Shown here: in pieces, positions 34,791 to 44,231 of the stretch
How positions within the stretch are numbered: the first letter of the stretch is position 1
Layout: each line of letters starts with the position of its first letter
DNA from: Legionella nautarum
GTDB lineage: Bacteria > Pseudomonadota > Gammaproteobacteria > Legionellales > Legionellaceae
Assembly (NCBI RefSeq): GCF_001467895.1
Contig: NZ_LNYO01000013.1
Span: forward strand, 1,169,877-1,233,876
Length of the DNA: 64,000 nt
Direction of reading: 5' to 3'
The notes under the pieces: model-generated
The model's database searches: none
What the model was told of the DNA's origin: nothing
Seen by the model: only the letters and a program-made list of their open reading frames with translations
Position numbers and translations under genes: made by a program

Positions 34791-36041
34791 GTGTACTTAG
34801 CTGGATTTGGCAATTACCATCAAACTGAAGCAATACCCGGAGCCTTACCTAAGGAGCAAAACTCTCCGCAGCAATGTCCCTTCGGTTTGTACGCAGAACA
34901 ATTAAGTGGTAGTGCTTTTACCAGACCAAGACATGTGAATTTGCACAGTTGGCTTTATAGAACGCTACCCTCCGTTGTGCATGGCGACTATGCACCTTAT
35001 GCTAAAGCTAAACCACTGACGCATGCACAAGATCAAGCACCAAATCCCTTACGTTGGTCAGCTCTAAAACCTCCTACCCATCATCAAGATTTTGTTGATG
35101 GTTTATTTTATATAGGCGGTAATAGCATAACGAATGCATTTATTTATCAGTGCAATCAATCGATGAAAAATCGCTATTTTAGTAATAGTGATGGCGAAAT
35201 GCTGATTGTACCTTATCTGGGTGAATTCGTTATTTACACGGAGTTTGGCCAACTGGCAATAATTCCAGGTAAAATCGCTGTCATCCCTCGAGGAATAAAA
35301 TTTAAAATAGAATTGTCCTGTCCTTTAGCCTGTGGCTATATTTGTGAAAATAGCGGCACGCCCTTCACCTTGCCGCAATTAGGTCCTTTAGGCGCTAATG
35401 GACTAGCTAATCCGCGACATTTTCTTTATCCGCATGCCTCCTTTGAAGATCTCCAAGAAGAAATTACCTTAATCTGTAAATATCACCAACGCTTTTGGTC
35501 TGCGAGCTCAAACCACTCACCTTTAAATGTTGTTGCATGGCATGGCAATTATGCGCCTTATAGCTATGATTTATCGCTTTTTAACACGATTAATACTGTG
35601 AGTTTTGATCATCCTGATCCCTCTATTTTTACCGTGTTAACCTCAGAAAGCGATACCCCTGGTGTTGCAAATCTTGATTTTGTTATTTTCCCACCTCGTT
35701 GGATGGTTGCCGAACACAGCTTTAGACCCCCCTACTATCATCGCAATATAATGAGTGAATTAATGGGCTTAGTGTATGGCGAATACGATGCAAAAAAAGA
35801 AGGTTTTGTCCCGGGCGGTATAAGCATTCATAATTGCATGACTGCACATGGTCCTGATACGGAAGCCTATCGAGCCGCTATTAACCAAGAATTAACACCT
35901 ATGCAATATAAAGATACTTTGGCCTTTATGTTTGAAACTCGCTTGCCTTGGTTAGTGAGCGAGGCGGCATTATTAAGCTCCTCTAGGCAGGTTAATTATT
36001 CGGATTGTTGGCAGGGTTTGGCTGTGGATTTTAGTGGGTAG
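34791..36041 (+). CDS. hmgA: Homogentisate 1,2-dioxygenase
   Basis: 416 residues from the GTG at 34791, which is preceded by AAGGAGAAAGAG and starts the conserved [13 protein letters not shown]. Longer upstream starts give a non-conserved extension. Iron ligands are in [16 protein letters not shown] (His, Glu) and MTAHGPD (His), with the full core [19 protein letters not shown] present. It opens the ring of homogentisate in tyrosine/phenylalanine degradation. Its level governs pyomelanin formation in Legionella. It lies between yebC and rpoS. Confidence 0.93.
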   Translation: MYLAGFGNYHQTEAIPGALPKEQNSPQQCPFGLYAEQLSGSAFTRPRHVNLHSWLYRTLPSVVHGDYAPYAKAKPLTHAQDQAPNPLRWSALKPPTHHQDFVDGLFYIGGNSITNAFIYQCNQSMKNRYFSNSDGEMLIVPYLGEFVIYTEFGQLAIIPGKIAVIPRGIKFKIELSCPLACGYICENSGTPFTLPQLGPLGANGLANPRHFLYPHASFEDLQEEITLICKYHQRFWSASSNHSPLNVVAWHGNYAPYSYDLSLFNTINTVSFDHPDPSIFTVLTSESDTPGVANLDFVIFPPRWMVAEHSFRPPYYHRNIMSELMGLVYGEYDAKKEGFVPGGISIHNCMTAHGPDTEAYRAAINQELTPMQYKDTLAFMFETRLPWLVSEAALLSSSRQVNYSDCWQGLAVDFSG

Positions 36042-36090
36042 GAAAGTTAAGCTCATTAACTCCTTCGTCAACTTCCCGCCATTTGTCGGC

Positions 36091-36196
36091 GTTGTTGCAG
36101 GCCCTACTCTTCGACCTACATACCGCCGCTTATCCACGTTGTTGCAGACTCTAGTCTTCCGCCTACGTACCGCGGCTTGTAAGCGGTATCCAGGCG
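36091..36196. repeat. Two tandem 47-bp intergenic repeat units
   Basis: GTTGTTGCAG occurs at 36091 and 36138 with a 47-bp period, each followed by a related CTTCGACCTACATACCGC / CTTCCGCCTACGTACCGC block. The second unit (36155-36196, ending in TATCCAGGCG) is shared with 41738-41778. Located between convergent hmgA and rpoS. No gene is seen. Confidence 0.6.
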
Positions 36197-36209
36197 ATCT
36201 TTTTTCCAG

Positions 36210-36252
36210 TTGAGATCTCTGGATCTCGCGAACAAGTCGCGGGACGTAGTGA
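36210..36252. repeat. Short palindromic repeat, inverted copy of 26121-26162
   Basis: CGCGAACAAGTCGCGGGACG and flanks (ending ACGTAGTGAT) are the reverse complement of the block behind mltD. The self-complementary core can form a hairpin between hmgA and rpoS. Confidence 0.6.
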
Positions 36253-36311
36253 TAGTCAACCATGGAACAATGCCGACAAGCCTCGGAAAGTCGCAATTAG
36301 AGGAGCAATCC

Positions 36312-37334
36312 TTAAAACAAGTCTTCCTGCGTTAAACCAACCCGTTCTAGAAGCCCTCTCAATGTTTTCAAAGCTTCTACTTGAATTTGCCTGACTCGCT
36401 CACGCGTTAGATCAATTTCTTTACCGACATCTTCAAGGGTAGCCTTTTCAAAACCGCGCAAACCAAAACGTCTAGCGATCACTTGCTGCTGATTTTCTGT
36501 CAATTTATCCAACAAAGACTCAATATGATTACGCAAATTTTCGTCGGTTAGAAGCTCTGCTGGGTTCACACTATTTTCATCCGCAATCGTATCTAACAGG
36601 GATTTACTCTCGTCATAACCAATTGGTGTATCGACAGAGGCTACTTTATCATTCAAACCCAGAAGCTTTTCTACATCCTCAAGTGGCTTGTCTACCATTT
36701 CGGCAATTTCTTCTGCCGAAGGCTCATGATCAAGTTTCTGCGTCAGTTGTCTTGCAGCACGCAAATAAACATTAAGTTCTTTTACCACATGAATTGGCAA
36801 TCGTATCGTGCGGGTTTGATTCATAATCGCCCGCTCGATAGTTTGCCTAATCCACCAAGTCGCGTAGGTTGAAAAGCGAAATCCTCTATCGGGATCAAAC
36901 TTTTCTACCGATTTCATCAATCCTAGATTTCCTTCCTCAATCAAATCAAGGAGCGGTAACCCACGATTCAAATATCGACGTGAAATTTTAACAACTAAGC
37001 GCAAATTGGATTCAATCATTTTTTTACGCGCTGCAGCGTCTCCTTTAAGTGCAAGTCGCGCGTAATGAACCTCTTCTTCCGCAGAAAGTAGCGGGGAGAA
37101 GCCGATTTCACTCAAATAGATTTGTGTTGCATCCATAATTTTGGACGCTTGTCGGCCTCGCTGGAAGCTGGGAAAAGCTTCTTCATTACTAAAATCGGGG
37201 AGGGGTGGATCTTCTCCCACATCCTCAGATTCATGCTCTTCAGAGAGCACTATCTCTTCATCATTAGGAGATTCATCCCATTCTTCTTCTGGGACTTCAT
37301 CTTCTTTCATGGATTCGTCGTCTGCCTGCATCAT
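36312..37334 (-). CDS. rpoS: RNA polymerase sigma factor RpoS
   Basis: 340 residues. After an acidic N-terminus (1-55) come region 1.2 ([21 protein letters not shown]), region 2 ([38 protein letters not shown]), region 3 and region 4 ([19 protein letters not shown]). This is the stationary-phase sigma factor, which in Legionella links starvation to transmissive traits. It lies in the order surE-nlpD-rpoS, as in other gammaproteobacteria. Confidence 0.95.
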   Translation of the reverse strand: MMQADDESMKEDEVPEEEWDESPNDEEIVLSEEHESEDVGEDPPLPDFSNEEAFPSFQRGRQASKIMDATQIYLSEIGFSPLLSAEEEVHYARLALKGDAAARKKMIESNLRLVVKISRRYLNRGLPLLDLIEEGNLGLMKSVEKFDPDRGFRFSTYATWWIRQTIERAIMNQTRTIRLPIHVVKELNVYLRAARQLTQKLDHEPSAEEIAEMVDKPLEDVEKLLGLNDKVASVDTPIGYDESKSLLDTIADENSVNPAELLTDENLRNHIESLLDKLTENQQQVIARRFGLRGFEKATLEDVGKEIDLTRERVRQIQVEALKTLRGLLERVGLTQEDLF

Positions 37335-37414
37335 TTTTCACCTATCGTGTTTATATCTCAATAAGAAAAAACACCGCTTTATTGGCATATCTTTACAACT
37401 GTTTTTGTTTTACC

Positions 37415-38146
37415 TCACTTCAAATAATCCAGTGGATTTACTGGTTTTCCGGCTTTTCTTATTTCGAAATGGACACCCCAATACTTTCTATCTATAACAC
37501 CCATTTCGGCAATAATTTGCCCAACTTTAACTTTTTGCCCTTCCTTTACAATATTTCGTAAATTGTTGCCATATGCAGTTAGGTATTGATCATTATGTTT
37601 AATGATAATTAAATTTCCATACCCAGAAAGCCCACTACCCGCATAAGCCACTACTCCGCTGGTTGCTGCATGAATCATCTCACCTTTTTTACCAGCAATA
37701 TCTATGCCTTTTTTTCCTAGCTGGGGAGCAAATCGAGAGACCACCCGACCATCGACTGGCCAAATCCATGTTTGCCTTTGATTAAAAGTTTGATTTGCTC
37801 TAAATATAGGGTAAGTTTTATTAGTTTTTTTTCGCAAAGCCTGCCTTACTTTAGATCTAGGTTTCACCGTAACAAATCGGGAACGAGTACCTAGTCCTCT
37901 AACACGCAGAACTTGACCAACACGCAAAGCATAAGGTCTATGCAAATGGTTAATGGCAGCAAGTTGCCTATAATCCTGGTCATAGCGGAAAGCAATTGCA
38001 TAAAGCGTTTCACCTCGTCGCACCACATGAGTAGCTTGATTTGGGTTATGCGGCTGCCATTTTAATTCAACGACAGGGGCAAAATTAGAATTTGTGCCAC
38101 AAGCAGTCAATAGGATTGTTATTATTAATACGCACAGTTTGTACAT
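37415..38146 (-). CDS. nlpD: Lipoprotein NlpD (LysM plus degenerate M23 domain)
   Basis: 243 residues. The lipobox ILLTAC makes it a lipoprotein. LysM (about 40-85: HVVRRGETLYAIAFRYD) precedes a LytM/M23 domain (about 130-243). The zinc site is degenerate (GKKGIDIAG in place of H-x-x-x-D, though GVHFEI keeps a His), which fits NlpD acting as an activator of the AmiC amidase at division and not as a peptidase. The gene sits between surE and rpoS. In related bacteria rpoS is transcribed from a promoter inside nlpD. Confidence 0.92.
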   Translation of the reverse strand: MYKLCVLIITILLTACGTNSNFAPVVELKWQPHNPNQATHVVRRGETLYAIAFRYDQDYRQLAAINHLHRPYALRVGQVLRVRGLGTRSRFVTVKPRSKVRQALRKKTNKTYPIFRANQTFNQRQTWIWPVDGRVVSRFAPQLGKKGIDIAGKKGEMIHAATSGVVAYAGSGLSGYGNLIIIKHNDQYLTAYGNNLRNIVKEGQKVKVGQIIAEMGVIDRKYWGVHFEIRKAGKPVNPLDYLK

Positions 38147-38180
38147 ATTTTATTCTCATCTAAGAAACGGTTTTTTCAGG

Positions 38181-38939
38181 TTAGACACCCCAATTTATTT
38201 CTTCCACCCAAGCTGATAAGGTATCAAACACCTTATAATGGGTCATATCAAGCTGAAGCGGGGTGATGGATACAGAGTTTTGGGCAATCGCATAAAAATC
38301 GGTACCTGGGCCTGCATCTGCTTCAATTCCCGAAGGTCCTACCCAATAAATAGGCCGACCACGTGGATCATACTCTTTGACAGTAGGCTCCGCGGCATGA
38401 CGCGTACCTAAGCGTGTTACTTCGATACTTCTGATTTTCTCTGAAGGCAGATTCGGTATGTTGACATTAAGTATAGTTTGAGAAGGCAGCATATTTGCTC
38501 GCATCTTTAGCACTAATTGGCGTGCAATAGAAGCAGCCGTGTCATAATGTTGGATATTCTCACCAACCATGGAAAAAGCGATAGCTGGTAAACCTAAATA
38601 TCTTCCTTCCATAGCAGCAGCCACCGTTCCGGAATAAAGAATATCATCACCTAGATTGCCTCCATCGTTGATACCTGAAACAACTATATCCGCAATTGGA
38701 TTGAGAAATCCTGTGAGAGCCAAATGAACACAATCGGTAGGTGTGCCCTCAACACTATAATAACCATTATCCAATTGCTTAATTCTCAATGGCCTTGTCA
38801 AAGTTAAGGAATTACTCGCCCCACTACGATTTCGATCAGGCGCAACAACCGTCACCTCTGCAATGCTCGACATTTCATTAGCCAATGCTCTTATACCAGG
38901 TGCGTATACACCATCGTCATTACTTACCAAAATTCTCAT
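38181..38939 (-). CDS. surE: 5'/3'-nucleotidase SurE
   Basis: 252 residues from the ATG at 38937-38939, which gives the invariant start [15 protein letters not shown]. The 9-codon longer frame is not conserved. Further motifs are [28 protein letters not shown] and [12 protein letters not shown]. It is a metal-dependent survival-protein phosphatase acting on nucleoside monophosphates. It is separated from the upstream lipoprotein gene by 2 bp. Confidence 0.94.
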   Translation of the reverse strand: MRILVSNDDGVYAPGIRALANEMSSIAEVTVVAPDRNRSGASNSLTLTRPLRIKQLDNGYYSVEGTPTDCVHLALTGFLNPIADIVVSGINDGGNLGDDILYSGTVAAAMEGRYLGLPAIAFSMVGENIQHYDTAASIARQLVLKMRANMLPSQTILNVNIPNLPSEKIRSIEVTRLGTRHAAEPTVKEYDPRGRPIYWVGPSGIEADAGPGTDFYAIAQNSVSITPLQLDMTHYKVFDTLSAWVEEINWGV

Positions 38940-38941
38940 TG

Positions 38942-39325
38942 TTAACCCTGTGGAGATTCTAACCATCTTACTATTGCTAAATACTCAGCCAGCTGCTCTT
39001 CATTATGTTGAACAGTCAGCTTAAGCTCAGGCTGATTGGGATTAGCCTTTAAGCTCGCTTGTTGATGTGCTAAGGTTTCTTGAATTGATAATATTTTCAT
39101 ACCAAAAGCTTGTGGATTGATTTGCAATTGATAAGCTAATTCATTTACCCCTATAGCGACATCGGCTAATTGCTTACAACTCATCTGGGTTGGTTGCTTA
39201 GCAGGACAATCTTTAACAGCATCTTGCAATGCTTGAGGGTGTGTTCGGTAGTATTGTCCATCCTCCTGTGTTGAACAAGCAGCCAATAATAATGACATAC
39301 AAGCCATAAACAGGTACTTTCGCAT
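38942..39325 (-). CDS. Small lipoprotein, EexN-like pattern
   Basis: 127 residues with a lipoprotein signal ending LLLAAC. After the lipid Cys the sequence [19 protein letters not shown] and MSCKQL loosely resembles EexN-type entry-exclusion lipoproteins (an aromatic-x-x-H-P segment followed by spaced Cys). The rest is a helical, Gln-rich region. Because it sits in the surE-nlpD-rpoS operon, a housekeeping envelope role is more likely than conjugation. Resemblance only. Confidence 0.6.
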   Translation of the reverse strand: MRKYLFMACMSLLLAACSTQEDGQYYRTHPQALQDAVKDCPAKQPTQMSCKQLADVAIGVNELAYQLQINPQAFGMKILSIQETLAHQQASLKANPNQPELKLTVQHNEEQLAEYLAIVRWLESPQG

Positions 39326-39480
39326 TAGAACCTCTTGATGTTACAAAATAAAGTTCTCGATGTTACCATTTGTCTCTAACTAACGCCATGTTGACGTTTT
39401 AGGTACTTGGATTTTTTATCACATTGAATAAATGTTGCATATTCGCTATTGTTATGTCTTTATATTTGATAAAAAAGATT

Positions 39481-41196
39481 ATGCTAGATTTTAAAATTAT
39501 TCGTGACGAGCAAACTGATGAATTATACATAGAAACCTCTATTTGCGGTAAACCTTTACTGACTATCCCACAACTCAATAAAAGTACTGCCTTTACCCAA
39601 GAAGAACGGCATGAATTTGGATTGCTTGGTAAACTGCCTCATCGAGTTGAAACCTTGGATGAACAGGTAAAACGCAGCTATCTACAATACTCCAGTTACC
39701 GAACCCGCATGCAACAACATATTTATCTAAATAATCTCCATGATAAAAATCAGGTCTTGTTTTATAAATTACTAAGTCGCCATTTAGGGGAAATGCTGCC
39801 CATCATTTATACGCCTATTGTAGGAACAGCAGTGAAACGCTTCAGTCACGAATACCGGCAGCCACGTGGCTTATATATTGCCCACTCTGATAAGAACCGC
39901 ATTGAAGAGATTATTAGTAATCGCAGCAACCCTGAGATTGATTTAATTGTAGTGACCGATGGTGAAGGCGTGTTAGGTATTGGAGACCAAGGTATTGGAG
40001 GAATGGATATACCAGTCGCTAAGCTGATGGTTTATACTCTCTGCGGCGGTATAAATCCTATCCGTACTCTTCCCGTTTTTCTTGATGTTGGTACAAACAA
40101 TCAAGAGTTGTTGAATGACCCTCTATACTTGGGTTGTCAGCATCCTCGGATTGCTTCTGAACATTATGATGACTTTATCCTCAGTTTTGTGAATGCAGTA
40201 CGTTCTCATTTTCCTAATGCTTTTTTACATTGGGAAGATTTTGGTCGTAGCAATGCTAGACGAATTTTAGATAAATTCCAAAATGAGTTATGCACCTTTA
40301 ATGATGATATTCAGGGTACTGGGGCAGTTACTCTAGCCGCTTTGTTATCAGCCTGCGACGTCACCGGCATTAACCTTGAAGATCATCGAATCGTGGTCTT
40401 TGGCGCTGGTTCTGCGGGAACAGGAATCAGTGATCAAATTGTAGATGCAATGGTGAGGAGGGGTTTAAAAAAGGAAGAAGCTTATCAGCGCTTTTGGCTA
40501 ATTGATCGACAAGGTCTTTTAGTTGATTCTGATATTGAGCTCACCGAGGCACAAAAACCCTATGCCCGAAAGGCCAAGGAGATCAGTGTATGGCCTATTC
40601 TCAATAAGCCATTTCCTAGTTTAACTGACACGGTACGTCAAATAAAACCCACTATTTTAATTGGTTGTTCAGCTCAACCTGGTGCTTTTTCCCAAGAAAT
40701 CATAGAAATTATGGCCTCAACCTCGCTACGGCCTGTTATTTTCCCTCTTTCCAATCCAGATGAAAAATGTGAAGCACAACCAGCTGATATTATGGCTTGG
40801 AGTCAAGGTAAAGCACTTATAGCGACAGGAACAGCTTTCCCTGCCGTAGAATACCAAAATCGCTTAATCGAAATTGCACAATGCAACAATGCACTAGTTT
40901 TCCCGGGAGTTGGTTTAGGTATTTTAGCAGTCCAAGCTTCTCGACTATCCAAAGAAATGATTTGGGCGGCGGCTGAAGCCCTAAGTGAGTATGCGCCCAG
41001 TAAAAAAGATAGCTACCTACCGCTGCTTCCCTCACTGGATGAAGCACAAATAGTCGCTAAACATATCGCTATCCGGGTTGCAAAAATTGCGATAAAAGAA
41101 GGGTTGGCGCAAAAAAATCAAGAGGCTAATTTAGATAAGTTAATTCAGGAACTTTTTTGGGAACCACGATATTTACCGTTTAGAAAACTGAAGTAA
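39481..41196 (+). CDS. maeA: NAD-dependent malic enzyme
   Basis: 571 residues from the ATG at 39481. Longer starts at 39424 and 39454 add a non-conserved piece. Motifs: LPIIYTPIVGTAVKRFSH, VVTDGEGVLGIGDQGIGG, CTFNDDIQGTGAVTLAALL (metal site), RIVVFGAGSAGTGI (NAD loop) and FPLSNPDEKCEA. It decarboxylates malate to pyruvate with NAD. This suits an amino-acid-eating organism that must make pyruvate from the TCA cycle. It is divergent from the lipoprotein-surE operon. Confidence 0.9.
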   Translation: MLDFKIIRDEQTDELYIETSICGKPLLTIPQLNKSTAFTQEERHEFGLLGKLPHRVETLDEQVKRSYLQYSSYRTRMQQHIYLNNLHDKNQVLFYKLLSRHLGEMLPIIYTPIVGTAVKRFSHEYRQPRGLYIAHSDKNRIEEIISNRSNPEIDLIVVTDGEGVLGIGDQGIGGMDIPVAKLMVYTLCGGINPIRTLPVFLDVGTNNQELLNDPLYLGCQHPRIASEHYDDFILSFVNAVRSHFPNAFLHWEDFGRSNARRILDKFQNELCTFNDDIQGTGAVTLAALLSACDVTGINLEDHRIVVFGAGSAGTGISDQIVDAMVRRGLKKEEAYQRFWLIDRQGLLVDSDIELTEAQKPYARKAKEISVWPILNKPFPSLTDTVRQIKPTILIGCSAQPGAFSQEIIEIMASTSLRPVIFPLSNPDEKCEAQPADIMAWSQGKALIATGTAFPAVEYQNRLIEIAQCNNALVFPGVGLGILAVQASRLSKEMIWAAAEALSEYAPSKKDSYLPLLPSLDEAQIVAKHIAIRVAKIAIKEGLAQKNQEANLDKLIQELFWEPRYLPFRKLK

Positions 41197-41209
41197 TTGT
41201 ATCTATCCT

Positions 41210-41227
41210 GGTTGGGCCTTGGCCAAC
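41210..41227. repeat. Short hairpin repeat after malic enzyme
   Basis: GGTTGGGCCTTGGCCAAC is a near copy of the hairpin at 22132-22150. It is self-complementary at GTTGG/CCAAC and sits 13 bp after the malic enzyme stop. It may serve as a terminator for this gene and for the convergent cyclotransferase gene. Confidence 0.5.
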
Positions 41228-41251
41228 AAAACTCTGGAAACAAATAGCAAA

Positions 41252-41605
41252 TTATTCCTTCTGACTAACTGTAGATTGATGAGCATAAACCCAAGCATCA
41301 GCTCCCGAAGCTAAGCGGATTTTAATCCGCACATAATCCTTCACTTCATAGTTGTCTGCTTTTAATAATTCCGCCTCAGTAACATCAAAAGCCATTCCTT
41401 CGACTTGATCTGAATCCTTCAAGGTGGGTACTAGAATTTGATGTATTTTCTTACCACTGACTTGAAGTACATAGGGATCCGTTATTTCCAGATCTTCCAA
41501 GACATAGCCTCGTAAGCAATCCTTCCTACCCTCTAAGCGTCTAGAAAAAGTAGCTATTTGAACTGCTTCTAACTGCAGGGTGCCATATGAAAAAAGTTTT
41601 TCCAT
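41252..41605 (-). CDS. Gamma-glutamylcyclotransferase-like (AIG2/YtfP) protein
   Basis: 117 residues from the ATG at 41603-41605 (MEKLFSYGTL), the conserved family start. A 15-codon longer frame exists but is not conserved. The S-Y-G-T-L loop binds substrate, and a Glu (GMAFDVTEAELLKAD region) may be the general base. The family folds like GGACT, but specificity here is not known. Single gene. Confidence 0.75.
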   Translation of the reverse strand: MEKLFSYGTLQLEAVQIATFSRRLEGRKDCLRGYVLEDLEITDPYVLQVSGKKIHQILVPTLKDSDQVEGMAFDVTEAELLKADNYEVKDYVRIKIRLASGADAWVYAHQSTVSQKE

Positions 41606-41737
41606 TGCAGATACTCTGAATTGAACTGTGCTAATGCTACGTCTTGTCACATGAAATTTAAAGATTTAATCGGGAGAGAAGAAAATATTCTTTTGACTAA
41701 GGTGAGCCTTGGATTAATGGCGTAGGATAAAAACCTC

Positions 41738-41778
41738 CTTCCGCCTATATACCGCGGCTTATCGGTAGTATCCAGGCG
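41738..41778. repeat. Intergenic repeat shared with 36155-36196
   Basis: CTTCCGCCTATATACCGCGG, then CTTATCGGTAGTATCCAGGCG, matches the 36155-36196 block (CTTCCGCCTACGTACCGCGG with TATCCAGGCG at the end) in the same orientation. Non-coding, ahead of the WYL regulator. Confidence 0.6.
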
Positions 41779-41801
41779 CTCAGGGAAATAGTTGTTTTTT
41801 A

Positions 41802-42542
41802 TTGCCAATCTATGCCAGTATATCATCCACATTGGCCAACCGGATTCCAACCTTGTCACGCACCGAACGCCTTCTGGATTTGCTGCAAATTTTACGTCGT
41901 AACCGCTACCCTATCAGCGGGGCGAGACTTGCTGCAGAGCTTGGTATAAGCCTTCGAACGCTCTATCGCGATATTATTACTCTTCAAGCCCAAGGTGCCC
42001 AAATTGATGGTGAACCCGGTGTAGGTTATCGCTTACGACCCTGTTTTATGCTCCCTCCTTTGATGTTTTCTGAAGAAGAAATCGAAGCGTTGGTTCTCGG
42101 CTCACGATGGGTCGCAAAAAAAACTGACTCACGCCTAGCACTTTCTTCACGCAATGCTTTGGCAAAAATTTCTGCGGTACTTCCCGAAGATTTACGTACC
42201 AAACTCGAAACAGCAGGTCTTTTAGTAGGTCCAGGGCATGAAATTCCTACTGGAGATGAAGAGCAAGTACTTATCCGAAAAGCCATTCGTTTCGAGCAGA
42301 AAATCGAAATTAGCTATATTGATCTTAAAGATAACGAAACTACGAGAATTATTTGGCCATTCGCTGTCGGTTTTTTTGACCAAGTCCGTATTTTGGCTGC
42401 TTGGTGTGAAGTGCGCAGTGAATTTCGCCATTTTCGTATTGATCGAATTAAAAAATTGACTTTAATGAATCACCGCTACCCTAAAAGACGGCAAATTTTA
42501 CAGAAAGAATGGCGTGAACTACAGGGCATACCTCTGCAATAA
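41802..42542 (+). CDS. YafY-like transcriptional regulator (HTH-WYL)
   Basis: 246 residues. The N-terminal winged HTH has SRTERLLDLLQILRRNRYPI, LAAELGISLRTLYRDI (recognition helix) and GEPGVGYRL. The WYL domain follows (about 140-215, with IEISYIDLKDNETTRIIWPF and ILAAWCEVRSEFRHFRIDRI), which senses nucleic acid or small ligands. A TTG at 41853 just before SRTERLL is another possible start. It precedes a VOC-family gene by 140 bp in the same direction, a common YafY-VOC pairing. Confidence 0.82.
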   Translation: MPIYASISSTLANRIPTLSRTERLLDLLQILRRNRYPISGARLAAELGISLRTLYRDIITLQAQGAQIDGEPGVGYRLRPCFMLPPLMFSEEEIEALVLGSRWVAKKTDSRLALSSRNALAKISAVLPEDLRTKLETAGLLVGPGHEIPTGDEEQVLIRKAIRFEQKIEISYIDLKDNETTRIIWPFAVGFFDQVRILAAWCEVRSEFRHFRIDRIKKLTLMNHRYPKRRQILQKEWRELQGIPLQ

Positions 42543-42682
42543 ACAATGCTGACAAAATTTGGCAGTATATTCTTTTAGGATTGAGGCTTCTCAACGATTA
42601 GCAAAAATCGGTTGGAGAAGAACAAAAAGATCCATAGCGTTTTAAAACCTATGGTAATCTTAACCTCAATTGGAGAATAAAT

Positions 42683-43051
42683 ATGCTTTATCCAAGTTAT
42701 GCCATTTTGTATGTTAATAACCCTCTTGCAAGCGCTGATTTTTATAGCAATTTACTTGGGAGTCAACCCACTGAAGCGATGCCAACTTTTGCGTTGTTTG
42801 CTCTTGAAAACGGACTTAGATTTGGTCTTTGGTCCAAGCAAGATGTACAACCTAAAGCAGCGGCTATTCTAGGTGGGAGTTCTGAATTAGGAATTTTAGT
42901 TGCCAATACCCAGGCAGTTCATGAGCTTTATGAAGATTGGAAGAAAAAAGGTATCACGATTATCCAAGATCCCACTCGAATGGATTTTGGTCTAAATTTT
43001 GTCGCTGTTGATCCAGATGGGCACCGACTTCGTGTCTTTGAACATAGCTAA
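42683..43051 (+). CDS. VOC-family (glyoxalase/bleomycin-resistance-like) protein
   Basis: 122 residues built of the paired beta-alpha-beta-beta-beta units of the VOC fold: SYAILYVNNPLASADFYSNLL at the start and NFVAVDPDGHRLRVFE at the end. An AGGAGAATAA-type site precedes the ATG. Substrate unknown. Adjacent to the WYL regulator, which may control it. Confidence 0.8.
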   Translation: MLYPSYAILYVNNPLASADFYSNLLGSQPTEAMPTFALFALENGLRFGLWSKQDVQPKAAAILGGSSELGILVANTQAVHELYEDWKKKGITIIQDPTRMDFGLNFVAVDPDGHRLRVFEHS

Positions 43052-43060
43052 GAGTACTCA

Positions 43061-43088
43061 ATCTGGTTGACGGCAGCGTCAACCAGAT
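43061..43088. terminator. Perfect 12-bp hairpin between convergent genes
   Basis: ATCTGGTTGACG and CGTCAACCAGAT form a 12-bp stem with loop GCAG. It lies between the stops of the VOC gene (43051) and the Tim44-like gene (43097) and probably terminates both, although no long T-run follows. Confidence 0.65.
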
Positions 43089-43096
43089 ACCAATGT

Positions 43097-43915
43097 TTAT
43101 TGGGGCTGATAAACATCTTGTTGGATACCACCAACTACCCAAGCTTGATTATTGAAAAATTGACGAAAATGCCAAATTTCATCAAATTGTATCGCTGGCT
43201 CTTGATTCTCTTTAATTACACCTGTAAATCGCACGCTAGCCATTGTTGAATCCGCTTGTCTGGAAACGTCGAGTAATTGGGCATTTAAGTTAATCACTTC
43301 TGTTTTATTAGGCTCTTGACCACGCTCATCCAATTGCATTTTGATTTCGGCAAAGACTTCAGGCGCTGTAAAATCATTTAAATCTTGCAAATTCTTTTGA
43401 TCATAAGCCGCTTGAAGACGAATAAATTTCACTTTTGCATCTCGTAAGAATGCTTCCGAGTCAAAATCCCTTGGATAATTTGAAAAATTATTATTTGCAG
43501 ATCCCGCATAAAACTGAGAGTTCTGGTTGTTAAATGAACTTTTCCCATAGTGAGCTGTTTGCGCCGACTGTAGCCCCGGTTGCATTCTTCTGCGAAAAAA
43601 ATTAATGAGGAAAAAGGCTATTGAGCCTAAGATCAGCCAAGATAACAAGCCGCTACCTAATCCATTACCCATAAATAAACTTGCTAATAAGCTACCGGCT
43701 AATAAACCACCTAAAACTCCACGCCATTTGTTCGAATTAGCCCGTTGTCCTAATGATTTCATCGGTTGTGGAGTAGCTCGCGGTGAAAATAAACTACTAT
43801 GAGAACGCTGCACACCAAAGCTTCTTCCGCCACCAAAACGTTTAGCAGATGCCTCATTCACTACTAATCCAAAACTGAGAAATCCGATTAGCAAATAAAT
43901 AAAAAAACTACGCAT
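43097..43915 (-). CDS. Tim44-like domain membrane protein
   Basis: 272 residues: signal peptide (1-24), a Gly/Ser-rich basic segment (KRFGGGRSFGVQRSHSS), one to two membrane helices (about 68-105, LLAGSLLASLFMGNGLGSGLLS and LILGSIAFFLINF) and a C-terminal Tim44/MBA1-like domain (about 150-270: FLRDAKVKFIRLQAAYDQKN, YTP-like FTAPEVFAEIKMQL, EIWHFRQ). Bacterial Tim44-like proteins are membrane-associated. Their role is unclear. Confidence 0.8.
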   Translation of the reverse strand: MRSFFIYLLIGFLSFGLVVNEASAKRFGGGRSFGVQRSHSSLFSPRATPQPMKSLGQRANSNKWRGVLGGLLAGSLLASLFMGNGLGSGLLSWLILGSIAFFLINFFRRRMQPGLQSAQTAHYGKSSFNNQNSQFYAGSANNNFSNYPRDFDSEAFLRDAKVKFIRLQAAYDQKNLQDLNDFTAPEVFAEIKMQLDERGQEPNKTEVINLNAQLLDVSRQADSTMASVRFTGVIKENQEPAIQFDEIWHFRQFFNNQAWVVGGIQQDVYQPQ

Positions 43916-44231
43916 TGTTATTGCCCCTTCTTTTATAAGAACCCCATTATAGCCGATTGGAACAGAACTTACCTCAGCACAGCTATAAATTTTCTGTTAA
44001 GGACTTGATGGTATTTTTTTTATTCCAAAGTCCAAAAAAAGGTCACTTCTCAATCGCCCTACTGATGATTTTCGAATTTTTCAGACTTTGTGTTAAAACT
44101 TGGCTAGCTATAAGCTGAAACGGCCAATATAAAACGATATTTGATTCAGCAATAGTCATCCTTACTCCAAAATCCTCATTTGATATACTATAGTGTTGCG
44201 ACTCATTAATTAATCAAAGGATTTAATTTCT
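43916..44231. other. Intergenic region between divergent genes
   Basis: 316 bp, AT-rich, with no reading frame of note. TATACT at 44184-44189 is a plausible -10 box for the aminotransferase gene, and an AGG ribosome site lies 11 bp before its ATG. No structured RNA or repeat was recognised. Confidence 0.5.

Noticed and set aside
36091-36196. Tandem repeats as a possible CRISPR array
   Set aside because: Only two diverged units, no equal spacers and no cas genes nearby.
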